From CAJQQK01 sp051010015 (GTDB lineage Bacteria; Pseudomonadota; Alphaproteobacteria; Rhizobiales; Hyphomicrobiaceae), in contig JBPCVZ010000098.1 in assembly GCA_051010015.1 (NCBI GenBank), positions 1-64,000 on the forward strand: a stretch of 64,000 nt of DNA. Reading direction: 5' to 3'. Within the stretch, counting starts at the first letter, position 1; each line of letters opens with the position of its first letter. Positions 51,820 to 60,992 of the stretch are shown piece by piece. Both the position numbers and the translations under genes were made by a program. Under the pieces are notes generated by a model. The model searched no databases, had not been told where the DNA came from, and saw nothing but the letters and a program-made list of their open reading frames with translations.

Positions 51820-51873
51820 TGTCCAAACCTGTTCTTCTGCGGAGCAACTTGCTTGCTCCTCGCATTGCCTGTG

Positions 51874-53421
51874 TCACGCGCGCCGTTCCTGATTCTTTTC
51901 CCAGTAGGCATCACGCAGCTTTCGTTTGTAGAGCTTGCCGTTCTCTTGGCGAGGAAGTTCTGGAACGAAGTCAATCGATTTCGGACATTTCACCGGGCTT
52001 AGTTGAGCGCGGCAGTGCGCGATCAGCTCTGCCTCGAACTCAGGGCCGGCAAATGCCATATCCACCGGATGCACGACGGCCTTAACTTCTTCGCCAAACT
52101 CAGCGTTTGGAACGCCAATGACGGCGGCATCGTAGATCTTGGGGTGCTGGACAAGGACATTCTCGGCTTCTTGCGGATAGATGTTGACTCCACCGGAAAT
52201 GATCATATGCGCCTTGCGGTCTGTTAGGTATAGGTAGCCTTCTTCGTCGAGGTATCCGATGTCACCCAAAGTGCTCCATCCGAGGCGATTTCGCGAAGCC
52301 GCGGTCTTGTCGGGATCATTGTGATATTCGAAAGTTGCGCCACCCTCGAAGAAGATCGTGCCTTCCTGCCCAACCGGTAAGGGGTATCCCTCCTCGTCGC
52401 AGATGTGCACCTTGCCATGGTTCGGGCGACCGACGGAGCCCGGATGGGCAAGCCACTCTTCGCTCGTAATAGATGTATGCCCGTTGCCCTCGGAACCGGC
52501 GTAGTATTCTTTCAGGATTGGTCCCCACCAGTCGATCATTTGATGCTTGATTTCGACCGGACAAGGCGCCGCTGCATGAATGGCACAGCGGTGAGTTGTG
52601 AGGTCGTAGCGTGTGCGTATGCCCTCACTGAGCCTTAACATCCTGACAAAGTGCGTCGGCACCCACTGGCTATGCGTGATCCCCTGCTGCTCAATGTGGG
52701 TCAGCGCCTGCTCAGCATCAAATTTGCGCATAATGATCGTCGTGCCCCCGACACGTAGCGTACGCAGGTTGAAGCCTAGCGGAGCAGCATGATAGAGCGG
52801 TGCGGGCGAAAGATATCGGGTCGTTGCATCGATGCCGTATAGTTCGACGCTTCTGCGATAGGTTGGAGAGAGCGTGCCGAACGGTGCCTCTGGCAACTGT
52901 TTCCTGATGCCCTTTGGCCGCCCCGTAGTGCCCGATGAGTAGAGCATTTCAATGCCCTCTGACTGATCGCCAATTGGCACCAAGGGCTGTCCTTCGAGAA
53001 GCTGTTGAAGATGGCTAAAGCCTGATTGAGATGCGTCGAGCATCAAACGGCGTTCGACAGCTATTCCATCAAGCGCAAGTCGACCCGTTTTTTCAGCAAA
53101 GCCCACAGAGGTCACAAGTACTTTTGCGCCGCTGTCTGACAGTATGTAGTCGATTTCCTCGGGCGTGAGATGCGTTGCGATGGCCGTAACCCGAAGTCCA
53201 GCGCGCATGCCTCCCCAAACGAGGGGCAAGTATTCCGATCGATTTTCGAGCAGAACAGCAAGACCGTCACCTCGCTGGATGCGCGACGCTCGAAGCAAAT
53301 TGGCAAAGCGATTCGAAGTTTCCTCGAATTGGCGGAAAGTGACCGTCTCGCCATTGTCAGCCATGATGACCGCCGGCTTATCGGGTTGCAAGTCCGCCAT
53401 CATGCCAGGGTGCTCAATCAA
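51874..53421 (-). CDS. Acyl-CoA synthetase (AMP-forming)
   Basis: 515 residues from a TTG at 53421; the ATG seven codons later is an alternative start. Adenylate-forming enzyme: MLYSSGTTGRPKGIRK is the phosphate loop, GWSTLGDIGYLDEEGYLYLTDRKAHMIISGGVNIYPQE covers the hinge region, and ENGKLYKRKLRD holds the catalytic Lys. It activates a carboxylic acid as a CoA thioester; the FadD-like type and the downstream ACAD pair suggest a branched or cyclic acid. It heads the ligase-ACAD-ACAD group; the crotonase gene lies 137 bases upstream on the same strand. Confidence 0.88.
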   Translation of the reverse strand: MIEHPGMMADLQPDKPAVIMADNGETVTFRQFEETSNRFANLLRASRIQRGDGLAVLLENRSEYLPLVWGGMRAGLRVTAIATHLTPEEIDYILSDSGAKVLVTSVGFAEKTGRLALDGIAVERRLMLDASQSGFSHLQQLLEGQPLVPIGDQSEGIEMLYSSGTTGRPKGIRKQLPEAPFGTLSPTYRRSVELYGIDATTRYLSPAPLYHAAPLGFNLRTLRVGGTTIIMRKFDAEQALTHIEQQGITHSQWVPTHFVRMLRLSEGIRTRYDLTTHRCAIHAAAPCPVEIKHQMIDWWGPILKEYYAGSEGNGHTSITSEEWLAHPGSVGRPNHGKVHICDEEGYPLPVGQEGTIFFEGGATFEYHNDPDKTAASRNRLGWSTLGDIGYLDEEGYLYLTDRKAHMIISGGVNIYPQEAENVLVQHPKIYDAAVIGVPNAEFGEEVKAVVHPVDMAFAGPEFEAELIAHCRAQLSPVKCPKSIDFVPELPRQENGKLYKRKLRDAYWEKNQERRA

Positions 53422-53558
53422 GGGGCCGGCTCCGTCTGTTTTGCGATGTCACACAGTTGCGCATGTTTGTTGAAGCGCAAACATGCTGGCTTCATCTATC
53501 GCGCTCGAGATCATGTGGCGGCGATGATCTGCGTTCGTCGATTTCGTGCAGTCGTTGG

Positions 53559-54326
53559 TCAACCCTCATCACGCCACTTGCCGTGTTGGGCACGAGCTTC
53601 CTGCGTCATTCCCAGTGCCATGAAGCGATAGGCATCGACCCAGGCTGCATCATCAAGGTTCGGAATATCCAATCCCCGATTAAGTGACTCCTTGGTCAGG
53701 CAGGCTGCCATAGGAGGCAGTTCGGCGATGTGTGCAGCGACCTCACGCGAGGTCCGCATCAGGTCGTCATGAGGAACCAGCCACTGGGCGAGTCCGATGC
53801 GGTAAGCCTCCATCGCTGACAAAGGGAATCCCATTGCCAGTTTCATCGCGTGTCCTTTGCCAATCCAGCGAGCTAGGCGAACGGACCCACCGTAGGCAGG
53901 CAAGATTCCGAGCGCGGCCTGCGGCAAGCGCCACTCCGCTTTGTCCGAAGCGACGATCAAGTCGCAACAGTACGTAAGAATGCAGCCAACGCCGATCGCA
54001 TAACCATTGACGGCCGCGATCGTTGGTTTGGGAAATGCATCGAGCTTTCGCACGACGAAATTCCGCCACTTGGGCAGTTCTTCGAAGAAGTCTTCGATGT
54101 CGTTGATCGTGTGTGTATTCGGGTCCTTGAGGTCGGCGCCTGCCGAAAATGCTCTGCCCTGTTCGTCCCCAGTAATGATGACAGCGCGCACTGACTTCTC
54201 TGTTGTTAGGCGCTCCAACTCGGTTTCGAGACCATCGCTGAAATCCTTACCCCAGCAATTGCGCGAAGCGGGTCGGCTCAGCGTGAGAATGGCGATACCA
54301 TCATATTGCTCAACTAGTACGGGCAT
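53559..54326 (-). CDS. Crotonase-family protein lacking both catalytic glutamates
   Basis: 255 residues; AAGGA precedes the ATG. The CoA-binding and oxyanion segments (RAFSAGADLKD; NGYAIGVGC) are intact. Aligned by eye with rat enoyl-CoA hydratase, Glu144 is Ile116 and Glu164 is Gln136 (IGVGCILTYCC; RLPQAALGILPAYGG), with the 20-residue spacing preserved. Water addition needs both glutamates, so simple hydration is unlikely; other crotonase chemistry (isomerase, thioesterase, lyase) is possible. It lies with a CoA ligase, two ACADs and a thiolase on the same strand, so it should act on the same CoA ester. Confidence 0.85.
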   Translation of the reverse strand: MPVLVEQYDGIAILTLSRPASRNCWGKDFSDGLETELERLTTEKSVRAVIITGDEQGRAFSAGADLKDPNTHTINDIEDFFEELPKWRNFVVRKLDAFPKPTIAAVNGYAIGVGCILTYCCDLIVASDKAEWRLPQAALGILPAYGGSVRLARWIGKGHAMKLAMGFPLSAMEAYRIGLAQWLVPHDDLMRTSREVAAHIAELPPMAACLTKESLNRGLDIPNLDDAAWVDAYRFMALGMTQEARAQHGKWRDEG

Positions 54327-54499
54327 GGTCGAAGTCCTTTATACGATTATCCGAGTTTTTTGTGTTCACGGTTGGCCGAAGGCTCGCTGCGGCGTGCCTC
54401 AGCCCGGTTCCCGTGAGGACGGCCGGTCGCTGCATCGAAACTCACCGGAAAACACAATCGAACGGCGCGACGGCCATCCGATGTCGCTCGGCCAGCATT

Positions 54500-56035
54500 C
54501 TAATCCGGTTGCGCTGGCGCAACATAAGGCAGGCGGGCGCGTGCCTTTGTATCAGCGGCGCCGGCATTTCGGATATATCTTTGATTGTCGTCTGCCCGTA
54601 CGATGTTGACGTAGGTCGGATCACCGTTCGTGACGTCGTGAATCATCAAGCGGCGCTGCTGATCTGCCGCAATCTCGGTGAAATAGTAGTCGGGGTCCCA
54701 CCCGTTCATTGCTGCTGCATGGAGGTCCGCCTCAATAACGGCATGGTCAGCGTCACCGCTCTTGTTGACGAGTTCCAACGGGTCGTCAGAGATATTGTAG
54801 AGCAATGTATCCTGGCCTTCGAGCCACATATACTTCCAGTGACCTTTCCGGACCATCCGACTTGGCCCTGTCGAACCATCAGCCGCAAACTCCGATATCA
54901 CCACATCTGACAGGCCGCTGGAATCCCCGGCCAGCGCCGGAACCAGAGACTGACCGTCGATGTCGCCAAGATAGTTTCCAAAACTGGAGCCTTGTGCTGC
55001 ATCGAGCAACGTTGGCATGACGTCGACGAGCGAAACGTTTTGACCAACACGCGACGCCTTCCAACGATCGGGGAAATGCACAACCAATGGAATGCGCGCC
55101 GCCCACTCGAAGAAGTGCTGCTTGTACCACATCCCGCGCTCGCCCATCATTTCGCCGTGGTCAGCCGTGAATATGACAATAGTGTTGTCGGAAAGACCGG
55201 TTTTCTCAAGTGTGTCAACAAGAGCGCCGAGTTTTGCATCAATGTACGAGATCATGCCGTAGTAGGCGTGGCGCGCATTTCGGCGATGATCGTCTGTAAC
55301 CGTGAATAGATGTCGTGCCTGGCAGTAATGCAGGTTGCGGCTGAGGTGATCTTTCTCGCTCAGCGGAATTTCGGGCACGGATGGCAGCTCGATATCGTCG
55401 TGCCGGTACAAGTTCCAAAACTCGTTACTGATAACGAACGGAGAATGGGGTTGCGTGAAGGATACCGTCAGCATGAACGGACGGTCATCGGGCGCACGTG
55501 CAAGGTCATAGAGGGCCTGCACGCCGTGGTAGGCAACCTCGTCGTCGTAATCCATTTGCATCGTGCGTATCGCCTGACCGGATTCTATGATCGGCGCCAT
55601 TGTCAGGTTCGTTGGTCGATATTCGCGCCCTTTTGACCAATCAACCGTCCAACCGAAATTGGCGGGATAGATCTCAGTTGTGTGTCGTTTCTCGTAGCCG
55701 TGCAATTGATCGGGACCGACAAAGTGCATCTTGCCAGACATCTCGACTCGGTACCCCATGCCTCGTAGATAGTGTGCGAACGTTGGGATGTCGGCGCCAA
55801 AAGCGCTCGCGTTGTCGTACATGCCAAAAGAGAACGGCAGGCGGCCGACGTGCAGTGATGCGCGCGACGGGGCACACATCGGCAAGTTGCAGTAGGCGTT
55901 CTCGAAAACGACGCCTTCGTTTGCCAGTCGCTCCAGGTTTGGCGCGATGACTTTGTTGTTGCCATAGATCGGCAGTGCCGGCGCTGCCAATTGATCAGCC
56001 ATGACGAAAAGGATGTTTGGTTTTCTATCGGCCAT
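54500..56035 (-). CDS. betC: Choline-sulfatase-like sulfatase
   Basis: 511 residues. The formylglycine motif C54-A-P-S-R lies in PMCAPSRASLHVGR. Long stretches recall BetC: YDNAS, DIPTFAHYLRGMGY, SGKMHFVGPDQLHGYE, YPANFGWT, MDYDDEVAYH, FTADHGEMMGERGMW. BetC cleaves choline-O-sulfate to choline and sulfate in the cytoplasm; there is no signal peptide here. Modification by a formylglycine-generating enzyme would be required and is not encoded in the window. It is upstream of the crotonase gene with 173 bases between. The specificity for choline is by similarity only. Confidence 0.85.
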   Translation of the reverse strand: MADRKPNILFVMADQLAAPALPIYGNNKVIAPNLERLANEGVVFENAYCNLPMCAPSRASLHVGRLPFSFGMYDNASAFGADIPTFAHYLRGMGYRVEMSGKMHFVGPDQLHGYEKRHTTEIYPANFGWTVDWSKGREYRPTNLTMAPIIESGQAIRTMQMDYDDEVAYHGVQALYDLARAPDDRPFMLTVSFTQPHSPFVISNEFWNLYRHDDIELPSVPEIPLSEKDHLSRNLHYCQARHLFTVTDDHRRNARHAYYGMISYIDAKLGALVDTLEKTGLSDNTIVIFTADHGEMMGERGMWYKQHFFEWAARIPLVVHFPDRWKASRVGQNVSLVDVMPTLLDAAQGSSFGNYLGDIDGQSLVPALAGDSSGLSDVVISEFAADGSTGPSRMVRKGHWKYMWLEGQDTLLYNISDDPLELVNKSGDADHAVIEADLHAAAMNGWDPDYYFTEIAADQQRRLMIHDVTNGDPTYVNIVRADDNQRYIRNAGAADTKARARLPYVAPAQPD

Positions 56036-56178
56036 GGATGAACACTTTCCTTGATTAACCCGTGCAAGCGCTAGACGGCTGGGTCACCGAGCGCATGTGC
56101 CAGTTCTTTCATCAAATATACTCAGGCTCCAGCGCAAAAGTGGAGTCGAGCCAGCTGCTGAGGACGGGAACTGACGAG

Positions 56179-57567
56179 CTACGAGTTCAATCGGTCAACG
56201 GGCCGGTATGACGGAGTGCGTACGTGATGACTGGTCTCTAATTGAAAGGCATGGCCTAGGCGCATGGCCGCTGTCTCGTCAAACCAGGGAGCAGCGATTT
56301 GCATGCCAAGCGGCATTCCGTTGCCATCGAAGCCGCATGGCACGGAAAGGGCCGGCACCCCCGCAAACGACCAGCAGTAGGTAAAACGTGTGATTTCGCG
56401 GATGGTATCAAACCATGCAGCGCCTTCTTGTCCCGCCTCTGCCTTGGGTGCGCCGAATGGAATCGTTGGCGAGAGGATCGCATCGACTTTGCCAAAGATG
56501 CCACGCAATCGTTGTTTGAAGCCTTCGTTCCAACGCAAAGCGGCAGCGTATTCGGACCCGGTCACCTCCTTGCCGAGCATTGCACGCGTATAGACATCGC
56601 GGCCGTAGTCATCTGGGCGTGCTTCAAGCTGCTCTTTGTGGACGTGATAGGCATCGGCGAGCAGCACCTTGAATGCCAGCAACTCATGACTACGCTCTAC
56701 ATCGCCAAGGTCAATCTCGACGATCTCAACGCCCAACGAGCGAAATACCGCAACGGCTTCTTCCATGGCCGTGGCCGTCTCCGGCGCGAGATCGTCGAAA
56801 AACCATCGCCGCTGGATTCCGAGACGCATTCCGGAGACCGGTCGGTCCAGTTCGGCCATGACATTTGGTACCGGCACATCTTGCGAAATCGGATCTTCAG
56901 GGTCGTAACCGGCAATCACGGAAAAGATCCGAGCAACGTCTGATACGCGCTTCGCCATGGGGCCAAGAGTGTCGAACCAGGCTGAAACCGGAATGGAACC
57001 GCGACAGGAAATCCGTCCAATGGTTGGCCTCAAGCCACTGACACCACAAAAGGCAGAAGGGAGCCGGACGGAGCCACCGGTATCCGAGCCGATCGAGCCA
57101 ATGCACATTCCTGCCGCCAAGGAAGCGCCCGAACCGCCGCTCGAGCCGCCAGGAATGCGTGTATTGTCCCACGGATTGCGGACGGGTCCATAGTGAGTGC
57201 TCTGGCTGGTTGGGCCAAACACCCATTCATGGAGATTGGCCTTGCCAACAATGACAGCGCCGGCCTGCTTTAGCCGGTCAACGATGAAAGCGTCACGATT
57301 CGTCATGTTGTTCGCGAGGATCTTGGAGCCGGCCGTCGTAATCGTGCCGGCTATGTCGATATTGTCCTTGATCGACATTGTCATCCCGGCAAGTAGACCA
57401 CACCAATCGCCCTTGCGTTGGTGTTCATCGATCCGTGCAGCCGACTCTTGAGCAGCATCCGAAAGCACCGTCAACATCGCCTTCGTCTCTGAGTTCCAAG
57501 TCTCGATGGCGGTGAGGCTGTCGCGCAGTGACGTGCCTGCGGTTTTTGGATCTGGTGACTGGGTCAA
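56179..57567 (-). CDS. Amidase-signature family amidase
   Basis: 462 residues from a TTG at 57567 with GGAGA six bases upstream; no ATG gives a better start, although the frame is open to 57675. The Ser-cisSer-Lys triad is Lys67 (SIKDN), Ser142/143 (GGSSGGSGAS) and Ser166 (GSDTGGSVRLPS). These enzymes hydrolyse amides, including carbamoyl compounds such as allophanate, indole-acetamide or N-carbamoyl sarcosine. It is divergent from pdxH with 227 bases between. Substrate unknown; a link with the hyu products (N-carbamoyl amino acids) is conceivable. Confidence 0.85.
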   Translation of the reverse strand: MTQSPDPKTAGTSLRDSLTAIETWNSETKAMLTVLSDAAQESAARIDEHQRKGDWCGLLAGMTMSIKDNIDIAGTITTAGSKILANNMTNRDAFIVDRLKQAGAVIVGKANLHEWVFGPTSQSTHYGPVRNPWDNTRIPGGSSGGSGASLAAGMCIGSIGSDTGGSVRLPSAFCGVSGLRPTIGRISCRGSIPVSAWFDTLGPMAKRVSDVARIFSVIAGYDPEDPISQDVPVPNVMAELDRPVSGMRLGIQRRWFFDDLAPETATAMEEAVAVFRSLGVEIVEIDLGDVERSHELLAFKVLLADAYHVHKEQLEARPDDYGRDVYTRAMLGKEVTGSEYAAALRWNEGFKQRLRGIFGKVDAILSPTIPFGAPKAEAGQEGAAWFDTIREITRFTYCWSFAGVPALSVPCGFDGNGMPLGMQIAAPWFDETAAMRLGHAFQLETSHHVRTPSYRPVDRLNS

Positions 57568-57794
57568 TACGCGTCTCCGGGAAGGTTGCCGTCGGGTTGG
57601 TCCGCTTATCTGCCTGAGCCCCGTCTGAGGGTTGGCCCAGCACAAATGATATTGCAGAATGACCTCTCCTCGCAATCAGACGTTTGCTATTGAAGTGGGC
57701 GAATCGATGCCGAGGGTATTCGGCAACCGAAACGACATCACATCGCATTTTTTGCCTGGGTGTTGTGACGGATTAGATCGTTGGACAGAGCCTT

Positions 57795-58391
57795 ATGAGC
57801 ATATCAGTCGCGAAAGACCCATTGGAGCTGTTCAAAGCCTGGTTCCAGGACGCTCAAGACAGCGAAGTCAATGATCCCAACGCCGTTACGGTCGCAACGG
57901 TTGATGAGGATGGTTTGCCGAACGTCCGTGTGGTTCTGCTGAAGGATTTCGACGCACAGGGGTTTGTCTTCTACACCAACCTGGAAAGCGCAAAAGGCCG
58001 CGAGATTGTGAGCGCAGGCAAGGCCGCGATGTGCTTTCACTGGAAGTCCCGCCAGCGACAGGTTCGCATTCGTGGCGCGATTGAATTGGTCAGCGACGAG
58101 CAGGCGGATGAATACTTCAACTCGCGGCCCCGGCAAAGCCGGATTGGTGCTTGGGCCTCGCAGCAATCACGACCGATGAAAGGCCGTGGCGATCTGCTCC
58201 AAGCCGTCGCGAAATACGCGGTCAAATACGCAGTCGGGCGGATACCGCGTCCCAGTTACTGGTCGGGGGTCCGATTGAAGCCCGCGTCAATCGAATTCTG
58301 GCAAGCCGGTGAATTCCGGCTTCATCATCGCATCGAGTATTGCCGCAGTCCCGACGGGACCTCCTGGGAACAAAGGATGCTCTTCCCGTGA
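57795..58391 (+). CDS. pdxH: Pyridoxamine 5'-phosphate oxidase
   Basis: 198 residues, the usual short PdxH length. NAVTVATVDEDGLPNVRVVLLKDFD, FYTNLESAKGREI, WKSRQRQVRIRG and the C-terminal RLHHRIEYCR(7 residues)WEQRMLFP are diagnostic. It oxidises pyridoxine or pyridoxamine phosphate to PLP with FMN. PLP is used by the two aminotransferases in the window, but PdxH is a general housekeeping enzyme and the link is not necessary. It precedes a convergent oxidase gene by 43 bases. Confidence 0.93.
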   Translation: MSISVAKDPLELFKAWFQDAQDSEVNDPNAVTVATVDEDGLPNVRVVLLKDFDAQGFVFYTNLESAKGREIVSAGKAAMCFHWKSRQRQVRIRGAIELVSDEQADEYFNSRPRQSRIGAWASQQSRPMKGRGDLLQAVAKYAVKYAVGRIPRPSYWSGVRLKPASIEFWQAGEFRLHHRIEYCRSPDGTSWEQRMLFP

Positions 58392-58434
58392 GATTATTGC
58401 ACGTCATTGATGCCAATGAACCCGTAACGCGTTT

Positions 58435-59739
58435 TCAGATCTCGCGGGCATCGTTCCATCTAAACTGGACGAGCCGAAGCGGCGCCAGGTGACGCAGGAT
58501 GTTATGCCCGAGGAGTGGCTTCGGCTCAGACACCGGCAGTCCGAGTTCGGTGACGGGCACGCCTTGCAGCGCTTTCGCGAACTCACGGCCGAGCGCGACC
58601 GATAGTGCGACACCGCGGCCGTTACAGCCGGCCCACGCGTATCCGTTCGGACCCAATTGGTGAAAGCGCGGCATGAAATCCGTTGTCATGCCGACATAAC
58701 CCTTCCAAACGTAGTCAAAACCAATGTCACCGATTGGCTCGAACATAAGCTTTAGCCGCGCGCCTATACGTGCCTTTATCCGGTCGACTCCGTTCACGGG
58801 GATCATCAAGGCGCCGCCGGTAACGAGCCTGTTACGGGCATCGTATCGAGTAAAATGCAGATCGCCGTGGGTGTCCGATACAGCCTGACGACCGGGAATG
58901 ATGTGGCGACGCAGATTGTCACCAAGCGGTTTGGTTGCCAGTTGCCAGGAAACGATCGGTACGACCTCGCGTGCGACCGCAGGTGCCAACGTTTTTGCGA
59001 ACTCTCCTGTATAGGCATTCGTCGCGAGCATTAGACGACGTGCGGACACGCGCCCGTTCGGTGTTTCGATGAGCCAGCGTCCACTCTCCCCTTGCCCAGT
59101 GTACTTAAACGATCGAGCTGGTGTGTGGTCAAATATGCGCGCACCGGAATCGATCGCTGCGCGTGCGAGTTCGCGTGCAAGAGCCAGTGGATTGATGTGT
59201 CCGCCGGTCGAGTTGGTCCAGCCGCCGTGCCAGATATCAGAGCCTGTCAAGTCGCGAATTTGATTGCGTGATAGCAGTTCGACCGGCGCACCGTGCTTGG
59301 ACCACTGCTTCACCCGTCGTTCGGCGACCTTCATGCGGCCTGGGGTGTGCACAGGCTGTATCCAACCGGACTGCTCTGCCTCCGCGTTAAGCTCAAACCG
59401 GCGCACAACATCAAACAGGTAGGCTGCGCTGTCACGCAACACCGCAACAAATCTCTCGCCGGCGGCGCCATGCTTGGCGACGATATCGTCCGGCTCGGGC
59501 CGTGTAAGGGTCGGAATGACTTGCCCGTTATTGCGTCCTGATGCGCCCCATCCGGGCTCCGCGGCCTCAAGCACGGCAACGTCCACACCGTCTAGGGCGA
59601 GATGAAGGGCTGTCGACAGTCCCGTAAAGCCAGCGCCAATGACGACCGTGTCCGCGTCAAAGTCACCGTCGAGTGCGGTGAGTTTCGGTCCTGGCGGACT
59701 GACGGCAGCCCAGATCGAATTTGGAAGCCCTGGCGTCAT
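58435..59739 (-). CDS. FAD-dependent amine oxidase (DAO family, PuuB-like)
   Basis: 434 residues with AGGAGG six bases before the ATG. The Rossmann FAD motif VIGAGFTGLSTALHLA is followed by VLEAAEPGWGASGRNNGQVIP, characteristic of gamma-glutamylputrescine oxidase and related DAO proteins; GYVGMTTDFMPRFHQLGPNGYAWAGCNGRGVALSVALGRE near the C-terminus fits too. It would oxidise a secondary amine to imine and H2O2. PuuA, PuuC or PuuD are not nearby, so putrescine is only one option. It is convergent with pdxH. Confidence 0.85.
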   Translation of the reverse strand: MTPGLPNSIWAAVSPPGPKLTALDGDFDADTVVIGAGFTGLSTALHLALDGVDVAVLEAAEPGWGASGRNNGQVIPTLTRPEPDDIVAKHGAAGERFVAVLRDSAAYLFDVVRRFELNAEAEQSGWIQPVHTPGRMKVAERRVKQWSKHGAPVELLSRNQIRDLTGSDIWHGGWTNSTGGHINPLALARELARAAIDSGARIFDHTPARSFKYTGQGESGRWLIETPNGRVSARRLMLATNAYTGEFAKTLAPAVAREVVPIVSWQLATKPLGDNLRRHIIPGRQAVSDTHGDLHFTRYDARNRLVTGGALMIPVNGVDRIKARIGARLKLMFEPIGDIGFDYVWKGYVGMTTDFMPRFHQLGPNGYAWAGCNGRGVALSVALGREFAKALQGVPVTELGLPVSEPKPLLGHNILRHLAPLRLVQFRWNDAREI

Positions 59740-59970
59740 AATTTCCTCCTACTCGATTTTGCGGACTATAACAGTAATCGATGAGACGACACCTCAATCC
59801 GTAGTTGGCTTGTTCGGGCGATATCAGCCGCTGACGTTGCACCGCCGCTGATAGTGCACCGGCGGGCAACTGGCAGAGGTGTCATTTTGACGAAGATCAA
59901 TGAGTGCGCTCGCTCCAGCCTTAAGTCTGCGCGCGAATAGTGCCGCGGGCGCAATGTGCAGGATGTAATG

Positions 59971-60978
59971 ATGTCGCTGAGTAGACCCTTGGCTATAGGC
60001 GCCCTAACTGTGCTGGCCGCATTGGCTTATCTTCTATTTGGTGGTGGTGACGACGATGCCATTCCGGACGGTATCGTTTATGGCAACGGCCGGATCGAAG
60101 CGGTGCAAGTCGATATTTCAACCCGCATTGCTGGTCGCGTTCACCAAATTGCCGTGCAGGAAGGCGATCTTGTGCAACCCGGCGATACGGTTGCGTTGAT
60201 CGATTGCGCACAATTGGAGGCTCAATTCCTGCGAGCACAGGCGGATATCGCAAGTGCCGAAAGCCAAGTGGCGTCAGCTGAGGCGGTCATTGCGCAAGCC
60301 AGCGCCCAATTGATACTTGCAGAACGAGAACTCGAGCGGGCCAAGCGTCTCGTTGGCCAAGGCCATACCAGCCAGGAGACATACGATACGCGGGTCAATG
60401 GACGTGACGTTGCAAAAGCCAATCTGGCGGCCGCCAAGGCCACGCTTGTTTCGCGCGAACGCATCGTTGATGCATCGCGCGCCGCTGCCAAGGAAATCAA
60501 AACGCAGATTGACGATTGCACGCTCAAGTCGCCGGCGATGGGGCGGGTCCTCTATCGTCTTTCTGAGCCAGGTGAGGTGCTTGGCAGTGGCGGAAGAGTC
60601 CTAACGCTCGTCAATCTTGGCGACGTATACATGGAGTTTTTCTTGGCGGCGGCGCAGGCGCACCGAGTGAGTATAGGTGCTGAAGCGCGTATCAAGCTCG
60701 ACATCCTTGATTTTGCAATACCTGCGAAAGTCAGCTTCGTTTCTCCAAAGTCACAGTTCACGCCAAAACAGGTCGAGACCCCGAGTGAGCGGGACAAGCT
60801 CATGTTCCGAGTCAAAGTCCGGGTGCCACCGAATCTGGTCACCAAACACATCGATAGGGTGAAGACTGGGGTCCGTGGCGTCGCTTATATTCGCCTTGGA
60901 GACGAGGCAGCACCAGAGTGGCCGGAGTTTCTCAAGAGATTGCCGCCTGAAGCACCATCCGCGACAAGTAAAAAGTGA
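59971..60978 (+). CDS. HlyD-family membrane-fusion protein of an ABC exporter
   Basis: 335 residues from ATG 59971 (AGGA seven bases upstream); GTG 59956 and ATG 59968 are alternatives. A single N-terminal membrane anchor (PLAIGALTVLAALAYLLFGG) is followed by the lipoyl-like half-domain (IEAVQVDISTRIAGRV), a coiled-coil hairpin of heptads (residues about 80-165), and the beta-barrel domain. Resembles YhiI, which works with the RbbA-like ATPase/permease. The stop overlaps the ABC gene region closely, so the two are co-transcribed. Substrate unknown. Confidence 0.88.
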   Translation: MSLSRPLAIGALTVLAALAYLLFGGGDDDAIPDGIVYGNGRIEAVQVDISTRIAGRVHQIAVQEGDLVQPGDTVALIDCAQLEAQFLRAQADIASAESQVASAEAVIAQASAQLILAERELERAKRLVGQGHTSQETYDTRVNGRDVAKANLAAAKATLVSRERIVDASRAAAKEIKTQIDDCTLKSPAMGRVLYRLSEPGEVLGSGGRVLTLVNLGDVYMEFFLAAAQAHRVSIGAEARIKLDILDFAIPAKVSFVSPKSQFTPKQVETPSERDKLMFRVKVRVPPNLVTKHIDRVKTGVRGVAYIRLGDEAAPEWPEFLKRLPPEAPSATSKK

Positions 60979-60992
60979 CCGGAGAGTTCGGC

